Below are positions 11,571 to 23,954 of a stretch of 64,000 bases of DNA, one piece after another. Position numbers and translations under genes: made by a program. The stretch is from Adiantum capillus-veneris. Lineage: Eukaryota; Streptophyta; Polypodiopsida; Polypodiales; Pteridaceae. The stretch lies in assembly GCA_014529385.2 (NCBI GenBank), contig CM043953.1, forward strand, positions 80,670,338 to 80,734,337, read 5' to 3'. The notes beneath the pieces were generated by a model. That model was not told where the DNA came from and ran no database searches. It worked only from the letters and a program-made list of their open reading frames with translations. The first letter of the stretch is position 1, and each line of letters opens with the position of its first letter.

Positions 11571-14500
11571 AATTCCAGAGCAATAGCTCTAGCTGACAAT
11601 AACTCAAGTGTTAGTGAGATGAGGTCTGATAAGAAATGAGGGTAGCAGTCACTTACATATGACCTCCAAGCCAAAATTGGAGGCAAACCTAAAATAGTGC
11701 GCTAGGTCCAAAGTATGGGGTCTCTATCCTAATAATGTGGGTGCTCGGCAATAAATAGACCCAACAACAAAATGATTGAAAGACCTTATAAACGCTAGAA
11801 ATAGGCTAAAATGCTATGAAGGGCTAAAATAGCCATGCAGCTTAAGGACCATTGCGTGTGATGATCCAATTTCCAACACTTAAATGCCAGGGCCCGGATG
11901 GGTGGTTCAACTCAACAGGTTGAAGAAGGAAGTAGGCTGAAGAAGAGGCTCAGTGATAAGATTTGCAACATTGTTCTTGGTGCTCAGTAGAACAATACTT
12001 CAATCTCCTTCCACCATCTTCAATGCAATCCTGAACAAAGGGGTAAGGAAGACCGGCATTTATCCATCTATGAATAAGAGGACTCTAGGCTAATGCAATA
12101 GCATTTGAGAATTTATATAACTTAGGTAGAGATAATGGAGGAATAGGAAAGAGCTTCTGTAGCAGTGTTAAGTTATGACAGATGCTCAGCTTTAATAGGT
12201 AGAGGATTTGCGTCTGTCTTTTGCTTTTGAGATTTCCATAAAATAACTCCAAAACCAAAGACAAAAGTAAGAAGTGAATCTCCGCTCTTGTGCGAGGACC
12301 CGTCTGGGAGGGGCTGCTTGTGCTTATATGCATCTGATCCATTGAGGTGTGGCTCTCCACTCTTGGAGAGAGTTTGTGCATCAGTTTACCGATGTTTTGT
12401 GTCATCAGAGTGCATTTCAACCTGGCTTTGACCAGGTATCAAAGGTCCTGCTGATTCTGGTTTGAAGAGTCTGGATATGTGTATGAATAAGGTGGTGTTC
12501 TTTGAGTTTGAGAATAGATTTTTGGGCTGTAGAAAGCTCCATTAGATTATTTTAGAACACAATTATTGTATATGATGTAGTTGGGCAACTTGCGGCGTAA
12601 GTATAGACTAGTAGAGGTGTATTTTTGGTGTCAGACCAACCAGAATCTCGAAGCATGAGGTGTGTGAGCATGTGCATGTCTTACCCAGTGTCTTTTGTAG
12701 GTACAGGTGGTGCAGATCCGACTATGGCACCTCACAGTGGCAGTCTGGCAGAAGTTTGCATCAGGAGTCAGCATCCAATGTGAGCAATTAAAAGTCACAT
12801 GACAGTCTGCACTTCTAATTTCTAGGTGCCAATACTGGTATAAAGGGAGCCCTTGGGTTCTCGTTTTGAGATAAGTTGTAGCAGCAGAGCAGAATCAGCA
12901 GAAGGCACCCTCTTCTCCTCCCTCTTCCTGGTGTTTTGCAGGTGAGATCGCAACCTGCCTATCAGCCAGCATTTTGCAGATTTAGGGCACATCGGCATAG
13001 ATATGACACAGCAGATTTGAGCAAGAGAATGAGCAATGGGCTGCTTTTTTAGGGGTTTTGGGACCTTGAGCTCTAGAAGTCACCAATCAGCTTGTGTGAT
13101 AGAGAAGCAGAGATCCAGTTCCGTGGGTCACCACCAAGTTGTGTGTGAGAAAGCACACCTCCAATCACGCAGCTCGGTGGGTTCACTGCTTGTGAGGAAC
13201 CAAACCTTTGAATTTTGATGCTCTGGCATCCGAGCTTGTGGTAGCAAACCTTGAAGTTTGCCGCAACAAACCTCAATGTTGGTGGTCATGAACTTTTTAT
13301 GAAATTGCACAAAAAGTGCACTTGTGCACACATATAGTTCTAGGTTAGTGTGAGGCTCGCATCTTGCAACCAACTGATCCATTTAACTTGGGAGTTGGAC
13401 CATGACATTGCACTTATCTTACATGCTGGTGTTGTCGGATGCCCACCAAAGTGTAACAACACCTGTCAAACAGGTGTACAAACCATCTATGCAAGAGGGT
13501 TTCAAAATGGCCTGTTCGGACATGCAGGTCTTGTGGAAAGGCTAACAAAATCACCGGTTCAAAGACACAAAAGGCAAACCTTGGCTTTAAGACATAGTAG
13601 TAGCATGTGCATGTGGCACATTGAGCCATGTGCAGGTGCTCGATGTGCAGATGACATCCCCTTTTGCTTAAGGTGAGACACTGGTGTTGAACTCTTATGC
13701 ATACCTCAAGATTGTCTTTAATCAATGACCTCCTGGATAATGTCCACGACGGCTACTCCCAAGAGATATAGGCTCATTCAGGCTGATGTGGTAATGTCCA
13801 CTTGACATGGATGATGCATCATGATGTGTCAACTAGCAAGCAACTGGCTGCATTGTGGATCAACGCTGGCTCTTGTTGGTTACCGGAAAACAAGTACCTT
13901 TGCTGCCCAAACTTCAAGGGTGTGAACCAATAACGCAAACAGAATGGATGCTCGAAGAGCAGATGGATATTACCTAGATTGCAATCTGCAGCCTCATAGA
14001 GACCTTTTTACCAGGCTACTTTGAGCACATCTACGGGTCTATCTCTACTGGCTCTCCTTTTATGTTGTGTTAGAGCTACATCATCCCCAGCTGCCTGGAT
14101 TTGCAATTTCAGGTTTGCTTATAATCGCAATGAGGCCGCTGTTGCTTCAACCAAAGACAAGTCTTGCGTGAGTTTTTGTTTCCCGTTCAATAGCAGCTAC
14201 CATTTCTTCCTTAAGTTTATCCTTCTCCTCCAATGAGAAATCGAATTGCTCAATTTCCTGCATCCTTTGCTCCGAATAAGGAGGTTGCCCTCAAGATCCC
14301 CTATGTAATCCTCTTGCTCTGAGCTCTCTCTCTTGTTTGTAGAGCTCTGCCGTCTAGCTCATTCTTGGGTCTTTAGATCTTTACTCTCATCTTTGAGTGT
14401 TGCAGTTCTGGCTTGTTAAAGACAGCAAAAGTAAGTGTTGCTTAAGCTGAAGCATACCCTCTTTTATTGGCTACTTTTTCAAGCATCGTTACCATGGTAG

Positions 14501-15091
14501 AACTATCCCCGCCTGCTTCCGTGAACTCTGTAATTAATCTTTGTGTTTGTGGAAAGAGATTAAGTAGTGGTTGGGACCGTAATGGATCATAGCCTAAGGA
14601 TAGCGGTCTAGGTCGCACTTTCCCTTTGCCTTCTTCTACTCTTGGTCTCTTAAATTCAAACCTCGGTTCACTTTGGTCTTGTTTCTTCCCCCTTGCCCTC
14701 TTTGTGCCTCGAGTGTGAGGAAACCTCAGCTCGGGCCTATGTGTTGTTTTCTATCTGCATCATCAGAGAAATGGTTGCCTCTGTGGATCATGGTCTCTAG
14801 TGACTTTTTCCAAAAAACTTATAAAGATTACCTCCATGAGCCTATAACTTGCACTTTTACTCAAAGATGCATTTTCCTGGATTTGTATGTGTATACGAAT
14901 CAAATGTTTACGTGGTGACTGCTTTCATCATTTTTTGCACGTCTATAGTTGCTTGCAGGTATTGACTGCTGCGGGCTAATAATGATTCGCCCAAATAGCT
15001 TTTTATCTTCATGAGCGAAAGTTAATGAGAACATCAAGTTCACAAGAAGACGACACTCACTTTACTGGGACTCATTTGTTTAGAAGTTCTG
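11571..15091. other. Region upstream of GPA1 without recognised gene
   Basis: No coding exon could be supported. The GPA1 promoter and 5' untranslated region must lie in the right part. A polypyrimidine-poor but plausible acceptor (TTGCTTGCAG, ending at 14959) about 130 bases before the start codon could end a 5' UTR intron, but this is only a suggestion. The left part has several frames of 60-110 codons without known domains. Confidence 0.35.
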
Positions 15092-18000
15092 ATGGGAGCA
15101 GGCTGTACAAAAGTTCAGTCTCAAGAGGAGGCAGAGGTATCTTTCTAAATCTCTAATCCCCTGTGTCTGCAAAAGCATACTATTGGTGATGGGAATTTGT
15201 ACTTATCTTCAGGATGCAGCTATCAAGAGAAACATGGAAATTGAGGCAAAAAGAGAACAAAAAGTTTTGAAGCTTTTGCTACTTGGTAAGACAATCATGT
15301 AGTGGTCTCATTGTACCGTCTCTGCTTGGGACTGGTTTTTCTGCATAGATGTTTGAGAGACTTTTATCTATAGGTGCTGGAGAGTCAGGAAAGTCAACTA
15401 TATTTAAACAGGTAAAGGTTACTCGTTAACTTGCAACTGTAAACTGAGGATGGAGCTGGCGGCAACAGCTGAAGACTGACTGAATGGCCTTTCAGATCAA
15501 AGTTTTATTTCAAACAGGCTTTGATGATCCAGAACGACGTAGCTTTGTACCTGTGATCCATGCAAATGTTTATCAATCAATTAGAGTAAGTGAAGTATTA
15601 CATGGTTTTTGAACTCTCAACTCTTCTCATGGCTATGTCAGGCCAAAGCTATCCGTAACGGCTGTTTATTTATTTCTTGCATCTCTCGTGCAGACACTGC
15701 TCATGGGTTGTAAAGAGTTTGCTGAGAGGGAAGGAGAGTCATCTTCTAAGTACATCTTACTACCTGAGAATCAGGTTTGATCATTTTAGCTATTTTCATT
15801 GTCATAATTGCTGTAAGATGTAACTTCATTACAGCAATTATCTTCCGCTTCCTGTGTTGCGAATTTGTGTCTTCATGGAAGGGTCATCAGTGCTGAAGTG
15901 AATAAACAAGCGATAAACTTTTTGGAGTATATCTAAGACACTCGTTATGAGCACCGTTCTAGATCTATGACACAAACTCAGTACGCAGGCCGTCATGGTT
16001 TGCATTCTCATGTGTCAGGTGCCTATATTAATACCTAGTTCCACACCCACTATTGGGCATTGATGCTGTTAGTGCTGATGTTATTGTGTTTAGTCAATGC
16101 TATGCATAATGAAGCTGATGGTTATTTTGTGCATGGCTATAAATTGCACTTTTCTGTATAGGTTCTTTTCTTTTCCAGGATTCATTAGCATTTTGCTACT
16201 TAGCCTGACCTAAGTTTTCTTCACCTTTCTCTTTCACTCTAACCAAGTCCGTGCATGTTCATGTTTTATTTAGAGTAGCATGCAGTCTTCTATTTGTCCT
16301 ATAGTCTCTGTTTGATTCTCCCAGAGAAAAAGAAAAGTTAATATATGGGATGAGAAGGATTAATTCGAAGATAAGGAAATTTTTTTGATCTCATATGTCA
16401 ATTTTTAAACCTCCTCTGCCCATGAATGACTGAGAAAACACGTGGCAGAATTCATAATTTTCTTTTATTATGCTATTGTTTTTTTGCGTTGACTTCAGTG
16501 TGAGAAGACGTGTCTATATCCAGTATGAGTGCTATTTTTGTATAAAGTTTGACATAGTCCTGAGTTTTTTGCAACTATACTATCTGCCCTATTGGTAAGC
16601 TGTGAACTGTTTGCCTCATCAAGTGGTTTCTGTTAAGTGTCGTCCTAAATGCTTGTTTATTACCTTTCTCAAGCTTTCTTTGTTTCAACTCGCTTCTTTT
16701 ATTTGGACTTCAGAACTATGGCGAGAGGATTGCTGAAGTTGAGAGTCCTGAGGGATGTTCATTGCTAGATGAGGACAATGCTCTCAAAGTTCAAAATTGC
16801 TGGAAGGACCCTGCCATCCAGGTTGTAGCTTAACTTGGTTATGGTAATTATCGTCTGTCATTTCAGCTTGGTAAATGTAACTGCCTTTTCACAGGCAGCC
16901 TACCTTAGGGGAAACGAATTGCAGCTACCTGACTGCACAGAATTCTTTTTAAACAACGTCTTGCGATTGGCAGCACAAGATTACATACCATCTCAGGTGA
17001 TTTGAAGGCATGCATTTTATTCAAATGTGAGCTTAGTAAAGGATGGTCTGTGGTGTCAGGTTTTTTGTTTTTCTGTTACTTAAGTGGATCAGAGGACGAC
17101 CCTTTTCCCTTTTTGCCTGAGGGTCTTGCTTTTGACTCCCCATTCCTTCTTTGTGCCTACTTCAGTCTCACACAGGTAGGCTATGACCAAGACAAGTTCT
17201 CACTTCCACAGGTTGGCATTGGACCATCTTCACAAAGAATGTTAAGACTTGGAATTTTCAAACAGATTTTTTCCAGCTTTAGCACATTTAAGAATACGAA
17301 CATTTTAAGGATTCTGGGTTTGGACACCTTGGATCTATTTCTGTCTTCCACAAAAAGACGTTAACTGGTTGGTATCTGGTTATCTCTGTTCAATCACGAA
17401 CAGGACTGCTCAAATAATTGGCCTAGGCTTAGAAGATCAAGCTATAGATACCAATTGGCTGAGAACAAATGTTGAGATAGGATACTCAAGTCAGATGGAT
17501 GCTAAAGCCACAGTCAAGTAATCTATCTCATCTTAAATGTACTGAAATGTAAAGGCAGCTTGTTAACGTTTTCTTGATCCAGAAAGGATAAAGTAGTTAG
17601 TGCCTCTGAAACTTTGCATGATATTTTCTTTCTTTATGCAGGAAGATATATTGTTTGCAAGGCAGCAAACAACAGGCATTGTTGAGACAGAATTTAGGTA
17701 AGAGTTACTTTAATTGAGGAGATAATTTTTAGTTGAATTTACAATCATGAAACAACTTACGAGGCTCGATTTGGAAGATGGTCCAAGAAAAAGTATTCTG
17801 AATCAAAGAATGCGGCTGTTTTTACGGGCAACTGAAGATTAAAGGCATAGCAGATTACATTGGCAAGGCAATGTTGAAGGCCAATAACTTTCCATTTGGA
17901 TTTTTGTTTAGGCATGCCAATATCTTGGTGCATTGGGAGTGGTGAGAGGAGAGAGAGAGGGGGGCGTGTGTGTGTGGTTGTGGGAGCCTATGTCAATACA

Positions 18001-19914
18001 TTCTTCTACAGACACTGTCAGGGATGGAGTTTTCAGTCAATAGTGAACATGATTGAACTGATGGTTATAGTAATGTGTCTTGCATATACTTTTATGAAAG
18101 AATCTGGGCATGGTCCCAGATCTATCCAAGTGTAAGCTTTTAAAAAAAGGCAAATGTTTGTAATTTGAATTGAATGGATTGCAAATGATTATTCAGTAAT
18201 TTTTTTATGGTAACAAAATGAAACAGTCCAGATAAAGATCCGAAAAACAAAGGGGTGTGTTACAGACTGTTTGATGTTGGAGGTCAGCGGAATGAGCGAA
18301 GGAAATGGATGCACCTATTTGATGGGGTTACTGCAATAATTTTTTGTGCATCTTTAAGTGAGTAAGTATGCCTCAATTTCTGCATCAATAAACATTCTAA
18401 ATTGTAATACTGGCAAAAGGTGGCTAATGTCCTGGAGTGCAGGTATGATCAGACGCTCTTGGAAGATGACAAGCAAAATCGAATGATAGAGACAAGAGAG
18501 CTACTTGCTTGGCTTTTGCAACAGCCATGGTTTGAGGTTTGTTGTCATTTTTGCTTCCACAAAATGGGGGAACGTGAATCGCTTATTTGTGTCACTAATG
18601 ACAAGGTATTTGTAGAACACTTCATTTCTGGTGTTTCTGAACAAATTTGACATATTCCAGAAGAAGGCACTAAAGGTATGTTTTTCAGTGAGGATACCAA
18701 TTGTGGAATGTATTGCCGTTTGAAGGCTAAAAGAAAGCCTTTGATTGATTAGGTACCCCTCTCAGCTTGTGACTGGTTCCAAGATTACCAGCCCTTGACA
18801 ACAAATAATCAGGAAATCGAACGTGCATACAGGTAAATATTGATGTTTTCTCTTTATTGTAGTTAAAAACTTGCTACCTTCACTCTTGTCGTTCCCGAAA
18901 CCAGCAGCCTTATTTTATATGGTGTATTGAACCGTCTGACACAACTTTATCTGGATCTAGATCCCAAGTGCATTATCTGTTTTGCTTTTGAAAAGACCAG
19001 TTTTGGACAGCATAAATAAAAGCACAGTTCAATTGAAGCTGAGAACCACAGCTCCTCGTATTCAAGCGTAGCTTTCTAGTTGGTTTGAAGCTTCTTATGA
19101 GGTTGTGTGCGTATGGGATGTGTGTGGTGGAGCCTAGTTCAACACCCCGTATTGGGCAGTCTTGATGATAGCGAGGATGCCATAGGATTTAGCCAATGCT
19201 ATGCAGGACGTAGTTGATAGCATCATTGAGATGCGGATGATTGCCATGAGTGTATAAATTACACTTTCCTTTGTGGGAAAATCTGTGCTTCTTTTGGACT
19301 ATCTGAGTATATTATTATACTTCTAATTGCATCAAAGCTTCCTGGTGTGTCTAAAAGAGATGAAACTTAGCCTCATCGTTGTCTGTTGAGATATCAAGCC
19401 ATGGTCTAACTACCGAGAGTGATGGTCACTTATGTAGCGAGCTTACCCACTAGCAGTTTCACATTGACTGTTGTACATAGTTCTTATTATGTTGTATTTC
19501 CCACTTATGTTTTACAAACCTTATCATCAATTTGAGTAGTAAAGAATAAGAAGTTGCTTTGTGTGGCGTGCCTCCATCTCCTTTGTGTGCTCTCTTGGTT
19601 GTGTGCATGTGTGCTTGCAAGAGCTCAAGCTCTCTCCTTCTCTATCTTTTATCATGGTCTTGGTATCACATGATTGCGTTAGCTGTGCTTCTGGGACATG
19701 GTTGTGGGTGCTAATGCAATTTTGTATAATCTGCAGGTACGTGGAGCGGAAGTTCAAGAAAATCTATGAAGAGAATACTGCTCCAAGCAACATCCAGAGA
19801 CAGTTCAGGACCTACAGGACAACAGCCATTGATGAAGGCATAATCAAAGAGACATTTCGTCTCGTAGACGACGCACTTACAATCCAGCGGTTGAGTAAGG
19901 CTGACCTGGTGTGA
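15092..19914 (+). CDS. GPA1: Heterotrimeric G-protein alpha subunit (13 coding exons)
   Basis: This gene encodes a canonical plant G-alpha of 379 residues (Arabidopsis GPA1 has 383). It is a membrane-attached GTPase that signals with G-beta/gamma. Coding exons: 15092-15136, 15213-15285, 15374-15411, 15496-15585, 15694-15774, 16714-16821, 16895-16996, 17642-17697, 18227-18361, 18443-18536, 18616-18675, 18753-18832 and 19737-19914. All introns are GT-AG and the phases join without a stop. The start MGAGC supplies Gly2 (myristoylation) and Cys5 (palmitoylation). Motifs seen are the P-loop GAGESGKST (40-48), catalytic Arg186 before TTG in switch I, DVGGQR (214-219) with catalytic Gln218, NKFD (283-286) and TTAID (349-353). 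Every GTPase residue I checked is intact. The boundaries are my reading of splice sites and have no transcript support. Confidence 0.95.
16025..16170 (+). repeat. Intronic dispersed repeat, copy 1 (GPA1 intron 5)
   Basis: This stretch of about 145 bp lies inside the 939-bp intron 5. It shares order and many bases with a stretch in intron 12. Shared blocks include CCTAGTTC, ATTGGGCA, TAGTCAATGCTATGCA / TAGCCAATGCTATGCA, and TATAAATTGCACTTT / TATAAATTACACTTT. The family is unknown. Confidence 0.6.
19135..19285 (+). repeat. Intronic dispersed repeat, copy 2 (GPA1 intron 12)
   Basis: This is the second diverged copy of the repeat also found near 16025-16170, in the 904-bp intron 12. The blocks occur in the same order and orientation. 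It could be a small non-autonomous element or an old duplication inside the gene. I see no terminal repeats that would settle this. Confidence 0.6.
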
Positions 19915-21700
19915 GCAGTGCAAGCTACTTATGTGGCTGAGCACTATTTTTATGAATGCAAAAATGTGCATGCCATGAGTTCAGGTGATCCTCTGTGCAA
20001 AAGGGGCAAAAAAAAATTCGTTTGGTGTTTGGTTCTCATTGAAGGAAGAGCACTAAGCTTGTGGAAGCAGAGGGTATGGGTCTAGTTGTTGGCAGCAAAG
20101 ATTTAGGATCACAAGCTGCCTGCTGCTGTTGACCATTAATTCTTTATTCTTGTAATTGACCTTACAATTATCTAATCCTAGTTCCAAGCTCTTTTGTGGG
20201 GTTTATTATCTCATTGAAAAAGGATATTTTATGGCCATGTTTGTTTGTGTTTTTTCCTTTTATTAGGAAAGAGTTGAAATTTATGTCACTTAAGGTTTGA
20301 ATTTGCAATTCAAGTACCAGAGAGTTTTCTTGGACGTTGTCCAGGACCCTTGTCCTTACAAGGGTCGTGAGAAAAGGGGAGACCGGCATGCCACTAACCT
20401 CCCAATCATGCACCTTTATAGAGTGCTCCCTAGCATGCATGCCATCCATTTGGCAAGGCCTTGCCGGAGGGCCTCTACCCACACGGCCATACTTATGTCT
20501 TGCCCTTGTCTCATGTACCTTGAGGTTGGACCTTTTTGTTGATATGGCATAAGTGATCCTTACACAATCTTGAGAAAATTCTTCTTCTATCGAATGAATA
20601 TAATAGCAATGATGCTTGTTAAGAAAACACCTTAAGCTATCACGTGTTTTGTTCGTTTGCAAGTTTGGTGATGTAACATACATAGTATAATTACTAGATC
20701 TTCCTTCTTTGCAGGAGATGTTGAATGTACTACATGTTTTGGCATGTTCTTCACTTGAGGTAAGGCCAAAAAATTTCAACAAGCTGGAAGTGTCCTTTTT
20801 TGGGAAGTTCATGTGGTATTTTTGAAGTGCCTCACTTCTTATTTGTACATGCACAAAGGGGGTATTTTTGGCTTGCGAGTGGCAAAGGCCTTAACATTTG
20901 TGTTTCGATAGCTTTGGAGATAATCATGAGTTTTAGTGCCATGTGCGGTATAATGGCCTTGTTTCTTCCTACAAGATAAGTGATCCTCAAATCTTAAATC
21001 AAGTCTTGTCATATAAGAGTGATGAAGATGCTTTAAAAGAGATTTCTTTTCATACTTTCTTGTTACCTCTCGATGAATTGCTCACTTATCTTTCTTTTTT
21101 GCAAAACTCTCAATTGTGAGTGAATTATATTAATCAACCCATAGAATTACAATGTCTTGTCATGCTCGTGTTGAGCCATGACATCATCCAGGGACCATAA
21201 TTACATTGGTTATCAGGGCAGCCATCCCAACCAACTCGCCCCCTTATCCTTGATACATATATCATGTTCTTTTGAGAACTTTTAATTAAAAGAGATTTCT
21301 TTTCATACTTCCCTGTTACCTCTCAACGAATTGCTCACTGTCTCTCTTTTTAATTTGAAGATCCTCAAAGTCTTAATTTTGACAACTATTCTTGAAATTT
21401 TGTTTATGTCCCTCATTGGCAAGCCATTTTAAACATTTTTATGCTTGTTTCATGCCTAAACAGCCATGAGAATTACGCTTCTTTTTGTTCCGAAATTTTC
21501 AAACTCTCTAGGTTTTCAAAGGATTTTTAATTTTTCAAGATTGGCTTTTCCCAATTTTCCCCCTATTTGATAGGGGAGGTAGGGCAATGTGGACTCCTAT
21601 TTGACGGGAGGGGAGGGAGTGTCCACCCTTGGTCATTCATGTGCATTCCATCAGTATAGCTTGTTAGTGTTTTCTCTCTCCTCGTGCAGTCTCTCTCTAG
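19915..21700. other. GPA1 3' flank and intergenic DNA
   Basis: The first few hundred bases should contain the GPA1 3' UTR; AT-rich stretches near 20140-20170 could serve polyadenylation. A 228-codon minus-strand frame (20854-20168) matches no family I know and is not called as a gene. About 70 bp starting AAAAGAGATTTCTTTTCATA occur twice in direct orientation, near 21036 and 21290, with an unrelated spacer between them. Confidence 0.4.
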
Positions 21701-21734
21701 CATTCTTTCCTCTCTCTGATGTTTTTGCCCAATT

Positions 21735-21751
21735 GCCCCCCCCCCCCCCCC

Positions 21752-21790
<39 letters not shown>

Positions 21791-21797
21791 CCCCCCT
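21735..21797. repeat. Poly-C run followed by (CT)n and a second C run
   Basis: A run of about 19 C is followed by about 18 CT units and a shorter C run, forming a long all-pyrimidine tract. Reading frames through it are artefacts of composition. Confidence 0.9.
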
Positions 21798-21978
21798 CCT
21801 GCCTGCCTTTGCAGGTCCTCAACCCACCATGCAGATCTAGGAGGCCATCACAATGGGGTCGCTCTTGGAGGGTCTACATCCCAAGGTTACTTCTGTCCGT
21901 CATCGGAGATGAGAGGTTGTGCACCTGTTGCCGTTGTTTACATCCATAGCCGTCCATCTTTTGTTGCCACTTCTCGCA

Positions 21979-21991
21979 TGGTATCAGAGCC
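21979..21991 (+). mobile_element. Copia-type primer binding site (initiator Met tRNA), LTR remnant upstream
   Basis: TGGTATCAGAGCC is the standard primer binding site complementary to the 3' end of initiator tRNA-Met. It is preceded by TCTCGCA, a fitting LTR end. This implies a 5' LTR ending at 21978, but its left boundary, partner LTR and coding region are not recognisable here. Confidence 0.5.
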
Positions 21992-21999
21992 TTAGTGTT

Positions 22000-23950
22000 G
22001 AGATCCAATTTTGGAGCGTTTTTGCAACATTTCCGGTGCTTTTCTAGAGTTTTTAGAGAGGAGTTAGCTTACCGTTTTTCCACTTTTTTTTTTTTGGCAA
22101 GAAAAATATCCTTTTAATAGTTTATAGAAACTTCCCAAAGGGCTATATCTGCTAGAGAGGGCTACATCTAAGCGTTGGGAGACTCTCCCAATGAAAAGAC
22201 AAGATATATATAATGATGGCTAAATCACGAGATGTAGCCCTCTCTGCTAGAGAGAGCTACATCAAAGCCTGGGGGGAGACTCCCAATGAAAAGACAAGAT
22301 ATATACAATGCTGGGAGGAGGAAACAACCACACTGGTGGATGGTAGTGCCATCTGGGCATGCCATGACCCATTGTGAAGAAGGGTCCTGGCCCCCAAAGT
22401 CGCAAGAAGGCCCTACGGCTCTCCATCATGTAGTCGGAGATGCCTTGGAGTCATACACTCAAACTTGAGTGTATGGATCATCTCGAGCTAGATGTCGTGA
22501 ACAGTCTTTGCAGGTGGGACATGGTGAGCTTCGAAGATGTGAAGGCAGTAGGCTTGCCAGATGAACCACAATGTTATGCCATAGATGAGCTCCCAACACC
22601 ACTCTCTACTCCACTCTTGAGGGATAAGCTCTGTTGCGGGTTGGAGTGTAGGGCAACACTCTTGAATTACTATCATTTTGCTGACAGAAGCCATCTCAAA
22701 CCGGAGCATTGGGCCCGTGAGTGTGCACCAAGTTGCAGCACCCCAAGTGTACTAGATGCCTGTAGAAAGTGCATGCATCAACCGAAAAATTTGAAGCCAA
22801 ACCTAATGTTCCATGGGGCAATCCCACAGACACTGACGCTGAGTCTCTAGTGGGTGGCCATAGGGTGCACAAAGAAGTCATTGTGTACCAACCAACTCCC
22901 AACTGCAACAGCTCTATGCGCAACTAGCCACTGAAACATGGCGACTCTTCTCGACTGTCTACTATCCCACAAGCGCTCGCATAACCTTTCCAAGAACTCG
23001 ACTATGAGACCCCTTCTCCTGCCAATGGAGTGCTGCAGCAAGCTGAGCCTCTCTCCGTGCTAGAAGGAGTGGGTACCCAGGTGATTAGAAGAGAAAGGAT
23101 CCCTCCAAAACCACTTCCCTCGATCCCACTGCACTCATACCAGAGGGCGGCTCTCACAAACCCAAAGCCGCCAATGTCCTGACTCAAGACCTGACTCGTC
23201 GGGATCTATGACATAGGTTTGCCTGCTGATGATGCCTACAACTCGAATCCTCTAAAAGAAACACTCAGCCACCTGTGGTCCCTCAACAGATCAAATAACA
23301 TGCAAGGAGCTACTGGCTCAAGAGGGGTGTGCCCCTCAGCAGGTATAGCCTCACAACAAAGCGGCCCTCCTACCTCCTGCTTAGGCCTAGTTTGTGTATC
23401 TATGTGAAAATCCATTTGTGGAGGGGCTCTATGGGCGGCTCGTCTGTTTGGCCACTACAACCGTGCTGAACTTCAATGTAGCAGTTTTCTCCTAATGGAT
23501 AGGGGAGGGGGCTGCCTGCAACTCTGAAGACAAATCCAAACCAACCTAGCACCCCAAGTAGCGTATGGGTGTCCCACAATAAGAAGAGGATGGCATCTAG
23601 GAGGGCCTCTTAACTTGCCACAAGATTATGGAAGTGATTAACATTTTGACAAATAGTGATATGCCATGTGTGCAAGAATGGTGGGTGTGTGAGAGTGGTC
23701 AAAGGATGCACTTTTCCTCCAAAAAGAAAACGGACAATTTTATAATTTTTGGCCTTCCATAACTTCTTCATACAATTTTTGATTTGAGCAAAGATTACAG
23801 ATCTAGAGCCCATACATCGAGCTCTTTCCATAGATATGCTACTTGATATAGTTTTTCATGATAGATTTTAAATTTCATTTTGGAGGGAAAGTTTGAATTC
23901 AAATTAACTAGCCATTTTTGCCTATTTGAATTCAAACACTGTCCTTTGAT
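22000..23950. other. Region without recognised gene; short tandem repeat and hairpin
   Basis: A unit of about 75 bp ending ACTCCCAATGAAAAGACAAG (with TATATA following) occurs twice, near 22141-22214 and 22233-22300. Between them GATGTAGCCCTCTCT and AGAGAGAGCTACATC form an inverted repeat at about 22231-22263. A 136-codon plus frame at 22440-22850 contains HWARECAP, reminiscent of a zinc knuckle, but the full cysteine pattern is absent. The region may be the degraded interior of a retroelement. Confidence 0.4.
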
Positions 23951-23954
23951 TACT

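Noticed and set aside
12085-13725. Frames of 60-110 codons upstream of GPA1 as exons
   Set aside because: Overlapping frames on both strands, no domain, and no consistent splice sites.
15092-19914. Extra-large G protein (XLG) instead of canonical G-alpha
   Set aside because: The N-terminus is short and lipid-modified (MGAGC), and all canonical GTP-binding motifs including NKFD are present.
20168-20854. 228-codon minus-strand frame as a gene
   Set aside because: No known domain or composition supports coding; it lies in intergenic DNA just after the GPA1 3' end.
22440-22850. 136-codon frame with HWAREC as a zinc-knuckle protein
   Set aside because: The CX2CX4HX4C spacing is not met and no neighbouring gag or LINE ORF1 domain could be recognised.
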